Positions 60,857 to 64,000 of a DNA stretch of 64,000 bases are shown here, in pieces. The notes beneath the pieces were generated by a model that saw only the letters and a list, made by a program, of their open reading frames with translations, was not told the DNA's origin and ran no database searches. The stretch is taken from assembly GCA_006937955.1 (NCBI GenBank), contig SSNP01000004.1, positions 7,915,668-7,979,667 of the forward strand. Reading direction: 5' to 3'. Source of the stretch: Pachypanchax playfairii (taxonomy: Eukaryota; Chordata; Actinopteri; Cyprinodontiformes; Aplocheilidae). How positions within the stretch are numbered: the first letter of the stretch is position 1; every line of letters starts with the position of its first letter. Both the position numbers and the translations under genes were made by a program.

Positions 60857-61310
60857 CCAGCAGAAGACCTTTCACAATAAAATGTAAACGAAATGACATT
60901 TCGTTGCTCTTAACGTAAAGCTGCTACTCTGTTTTGATGCTGTTTTACTGTTTGCTTTTCAAATTAATCTTTGTATTTATGTTTATTTGTAGTTAAACTA
61001 AGATTCATGGTAAAATGACTTATTTATGTGAAGAATCATTGTTAATTTAAAGAAATACAAGACTGTAGCTAGTCTGTGTGTGCAATACAAAAGACCCATT
61101 CATGTAAATGAGACTGGTGCTTATTGTCCCCTCCCTTTTAATTTAAGAGCATTTTTTTATCTTTAACCTTATAAAAACATGTGTGGAAGTTAAAAGTGTC
61201 ATAAAGAGCATTTTAAGGATTTGTATTCATTGACTGCTTTTGGACGGACACACCTGAGAGAAATGATTTGCATGTCTCAGAAACAGGAGGAAAATAAATA
61301 CCTGGTCACG
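60857..61310 (+). other. loxl5 3' UTR
   Basis: An AATAAA occurs at 60876-60881, only 20 bases after the stop, and another near 61293. The later one is the more likely main site. AT-rich and noncoding. Confidence 0.4.
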
Positions 61311-64000
61311 TCATGATCCTGTTTATGTTTGTTTGTCGTGTCACGGCAGGTGAGTGATTGAGAAAACATTTATTCACCTGGCAGCGAGTCCACAGGTCGA
61401 GCTTTATTTACCCTTTGTCACTCACAGTCAAACGAGCAAGAGGAAAAATATAAATCATTAGAATCATTTTTTTTACAAGAACTTTTCCTTTTTTTAGAAA
61501 GTTTTATTTGCTTTTCAGCACAAATGTCTCTTAACTCAGACCTGATTAAATGTTCAGCAGGTTTTATTTTTGATTGGAGTTTTTAATCTATCTTAATAAA
61601 TTCGTTTTTCAGTGGCAGCAAATTAAATATAACGTTTTCTAACTAAAAGCTTAAAACTTTTTTCTTCTTAATGAACTTCAGATAATTAAAAATTTTCAGT
61701 AATGTGGGACATGATCAGACTCAATCTGACCTGTTTTATTAAATATATATTAAAATCATTAAATATAAATATATATCCACATTACAAGAATTAAAAACAT
61801 CATCTTTTTACCTAAACATGACCTCCGTGTTGAGCCCACATCATCTTCTCCTGCGACTGATCTGAATCTGAAGGTGATGGAGGGTCAGTCTAGACCCGCT
61901 CCCCCTCCTCCACTGATCCAGGTGCTGTTTGCTCAGGGAAGGCCGACGTGCTGCTGCGGCTCGGCCTCTGCTCTGGGATGGGCAGAGCTATTCTCGCTGA
62001 AGATAACGAGGAAGAGAGAAATTCCACAGATACACTGACGGCCAGGAAAATCCAACTACAAACCTCTCTGACATCAGCCGAGTCCGAGTTCTTATCATGG
62101 GTGTCTGAGAGAGAGGACAAACTGTCTGAGACCAGCACGTGTCCGAACCAACAGCCCTGATGATACACAAAATACAACAACAGAAAACACCATAAATTAC
62201 ATTCTTAACCCTTAATTTAATCTTTTAATTAAAAATGCAATTAATGATTTTCACACAAAACTGACTGAAACATTTTAATGAAACGTTTACACATTTGATT
62301 TAATTTCATGAACATAAATTACAAACTTTTTCCTTAAAAAATACAAATGAGTAAACAACAAATTAAGATTTAATGTAAATTCTATGGAGTTCTTCAGATG
62401 CAGATTTGGGGTTTTGGGTGAATTTTTCCCCACAAACAGAGAGAGTTTTAAAGCAGCTGTGGAAATGTTTTTAAAATAGTGAAAAACACACTTTTAGAAT
62501 AAAAACTTGCCACGAAGGCAGTGAAATGTGGCCTTTTACTGTGTGTGTAGAGTCTGGAAAATGAGCTCACATCATTAGAGAAACAATTTGGCGCCTACTT
62601 GATGCTGATTCTGTCTCTCTGTCTGAGGCTCCCATTTACTTTTGAGGGAAGCGTTTGTCTCCAGCAGAGACGAGTGGGAGGGTGGAAGTTATTTGTGTCT
62701 GCAGTGAGGAAATGACTAACGTAACAAATGTTTATTTTGTTCTCTCAGCACCTGATGTACTGAAAATACGAGCAGTGTTTACCTGGGAGGACAGGAACTC
62801 TGTTACTCTGACCGTTTTACAGGTCGTCAGGTTCAACGACGACTGAAAATATTAAGATCCTCTGCTGAGTTAAAACATCCTGAGATGAGGCTGTCCAGAT
62901 GAGGAGGAGGCGAGTGAGGACAGAAGGTGAGGGGCATACAGGTTGTTGTTGAGGTGAAACTCTCCAGCTGTTTTGTGTGGGAATTTTCTTCCAAATGCTC
63001 ACAACGTTTTATGGGTTTTGCACATGAGTGCCAGACAATGTTAGGCTGTCTCCTCTCGGACCACACATATGTTACCATGTGACATGGAGGATGTTTTATG
63101 GCTCCAGAAGCATTAAAACACACATTCATGCAGATGTGCAGGAGCTGACCTGAGAAACCTGGAGCCTCCTGTTAGTACAAATACTCTGACAGCAGAAGAA
63201 TGTGCACGAGCAGCAACTGTTACAGAAACATGTCTCGTGTTTTTGGCAGACTTGTGGGTATTTGTCCGAGAAAGGTTGTAACAGGAGGACAGATTGTCCC
63301 TAAATAGGAAAGAAAAACTGTCAGTTAAAATGATGCATCATGACATAATGAGAGATTCTAAACAATAAAAGCTTTTGAATGATGTTTATTTTATATTTAA
63401 ATGTGTAAGTTTGTGTAAAAATGAAAGCACATAACCTGAGAGATGCATTAATGAGCCTCATGTTAAAGGGAGAGAAGATGTGCACTCTGTTCTCAGAGCT
63501 TCACATCTGAATGTGAATCCTTGGACAAACATCCTGGACCAGGTCCTGACAGGGACATATAAACCCGACTCTTCTCAGATTTTTAGAATTATTGGTGCCT
63601 GCCTTTAATGAATGAGTCAGTTTATTCTTTACCTCTAAACTGGACCTTCAAGAGTTTTATTGATGCCTGACATCAGCGGCACCACTATCAGAGCCCCCCC
63701 ACCCCCCCCCCACCTGATGGTGACACTGCCTGCCATCAATAAATATGAAGACTAGAGTCTAGTTGCATCATTTAATTTAATGCTGTTAATTACTTTTTGA
63801 TAAATGACTAAATATTAATTAAATGTTGATTAAATGATCATGTTTACTTGACGTTTATTCATTATGATTTAATGTATTGGTAAACCCCCGGTGGGGCTCG
63901 ACCGTACAAACTGCCAGATGTCATTGCACATATTTTACATCAAAACAACCAGATCTGTCCCCGGCTGCACTTTATCATTTTATGGTGCAGCTGTAGATCA
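61311..64000. other. Right-end region, no gene recognised
   Basis: A GC-richer stretch at about 61850-62170 has open frames on both strands (up to 96 residues on the minus strand at 61890-62180) with no family resemblance. An acceptor-like TTTGTGTATCATCAG lies near 62160 on the minus strand, so an exon of a neighbouring gene is possible but unproven. A C-rich run sits at about 63694-63713. The rest is AT-rich with no signal. Confidence 0.45.

Noticed and set aside
61890..62180. 96-residue open frame on the minus strand near the right end, with an acceptor-like sequence before it
   Set aside because: No recognisable domain, and equally long frames exist on the other strand of the same GC-rich patch. 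Possible exon of an unseen gene, but not supportable.
1..64000. CRISPR arrays, operons or bacterial-type defence systems
   Set aside because: Exon-intron structure and gene content are those of a vertebrate; repeats found are microsatellites, a minisatellite and transposons, with no regularly spaced repeat-spacer pattern.

Overview
This is vertebrate nuclear DNA, and the gene set points to a teleost fish. Genes have many short exons with GT-AG introns, the sequence is AT-rich, and there are CA/TG, AT and ATGG microsatellites. It also carries fish-type interspersed repeats: a tRNA-like SINE, decayed Tc1-like transposons and a LINE fragment. A retinal homeobox gene of the fish rx1/rx2 type and a LOXL5-like lysyl oxidase fit a teleost. 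All assignments come from reading translated exons and joining them by splice phase. No database search was run.

Layout, left to right. The minus strand carries the first three coding exons of haus5 (116-573), cut by the window edge. Next is about 6 kb with no convincing gene, then rax2/rx (7218-11528, paired-like homeodomain plus OAR). After about 7.6 kb of mostly noncoding DNA with two tail-to-tail SINEs comes matk (19155-26989, SH3-SH2-kinase, CSK family). Its introns hold a LINE remnant with an internal 21-bp minisatellite, a decayed full-length Tc1-like element and a second Tc1-like fragment. zfr2 follows (29787-41504, 19 coding exons, three zinc fingers plus DZF). The strand then switches. 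On the plus strand are atcay (44392-49110, caytaxin), nmrk2 (53158-55454, nicotinamide riboside kinase 2) and a LOX-family lysyl oxidase, probably loxl5 (58360-60856). The last 3 kb have no recognisable gene.

The order RAX2-MATK-ZFR2-ATCAY-NMRK2, including the divergent ZFR2/ATCAY pair, is the order I recall on human 19p13.3. This is therefore a conserved synteny block, and position supports each ortholog call. The genes form no shared pathway: centrosomal augmin, retinal transcription, Src-family restraint, RNA binding, neuronal vesicle transport, NAD+ synthesis and collagen cross-linking.

I found no new defence or operon-like system, which is expected for this kind of DNA. The points most worth checking are a one-base frame break in zfr2 exon 8, an in-phase alternative donor in loxl5 that would add 45 residues, a minisatellite grown from a 7-residue segment of a LINE reading frame, a GC-AG intron in zfr2, a TG-repeat splice acceptor in atcay, and an assembly gap that hides an atcay splice acceptor.
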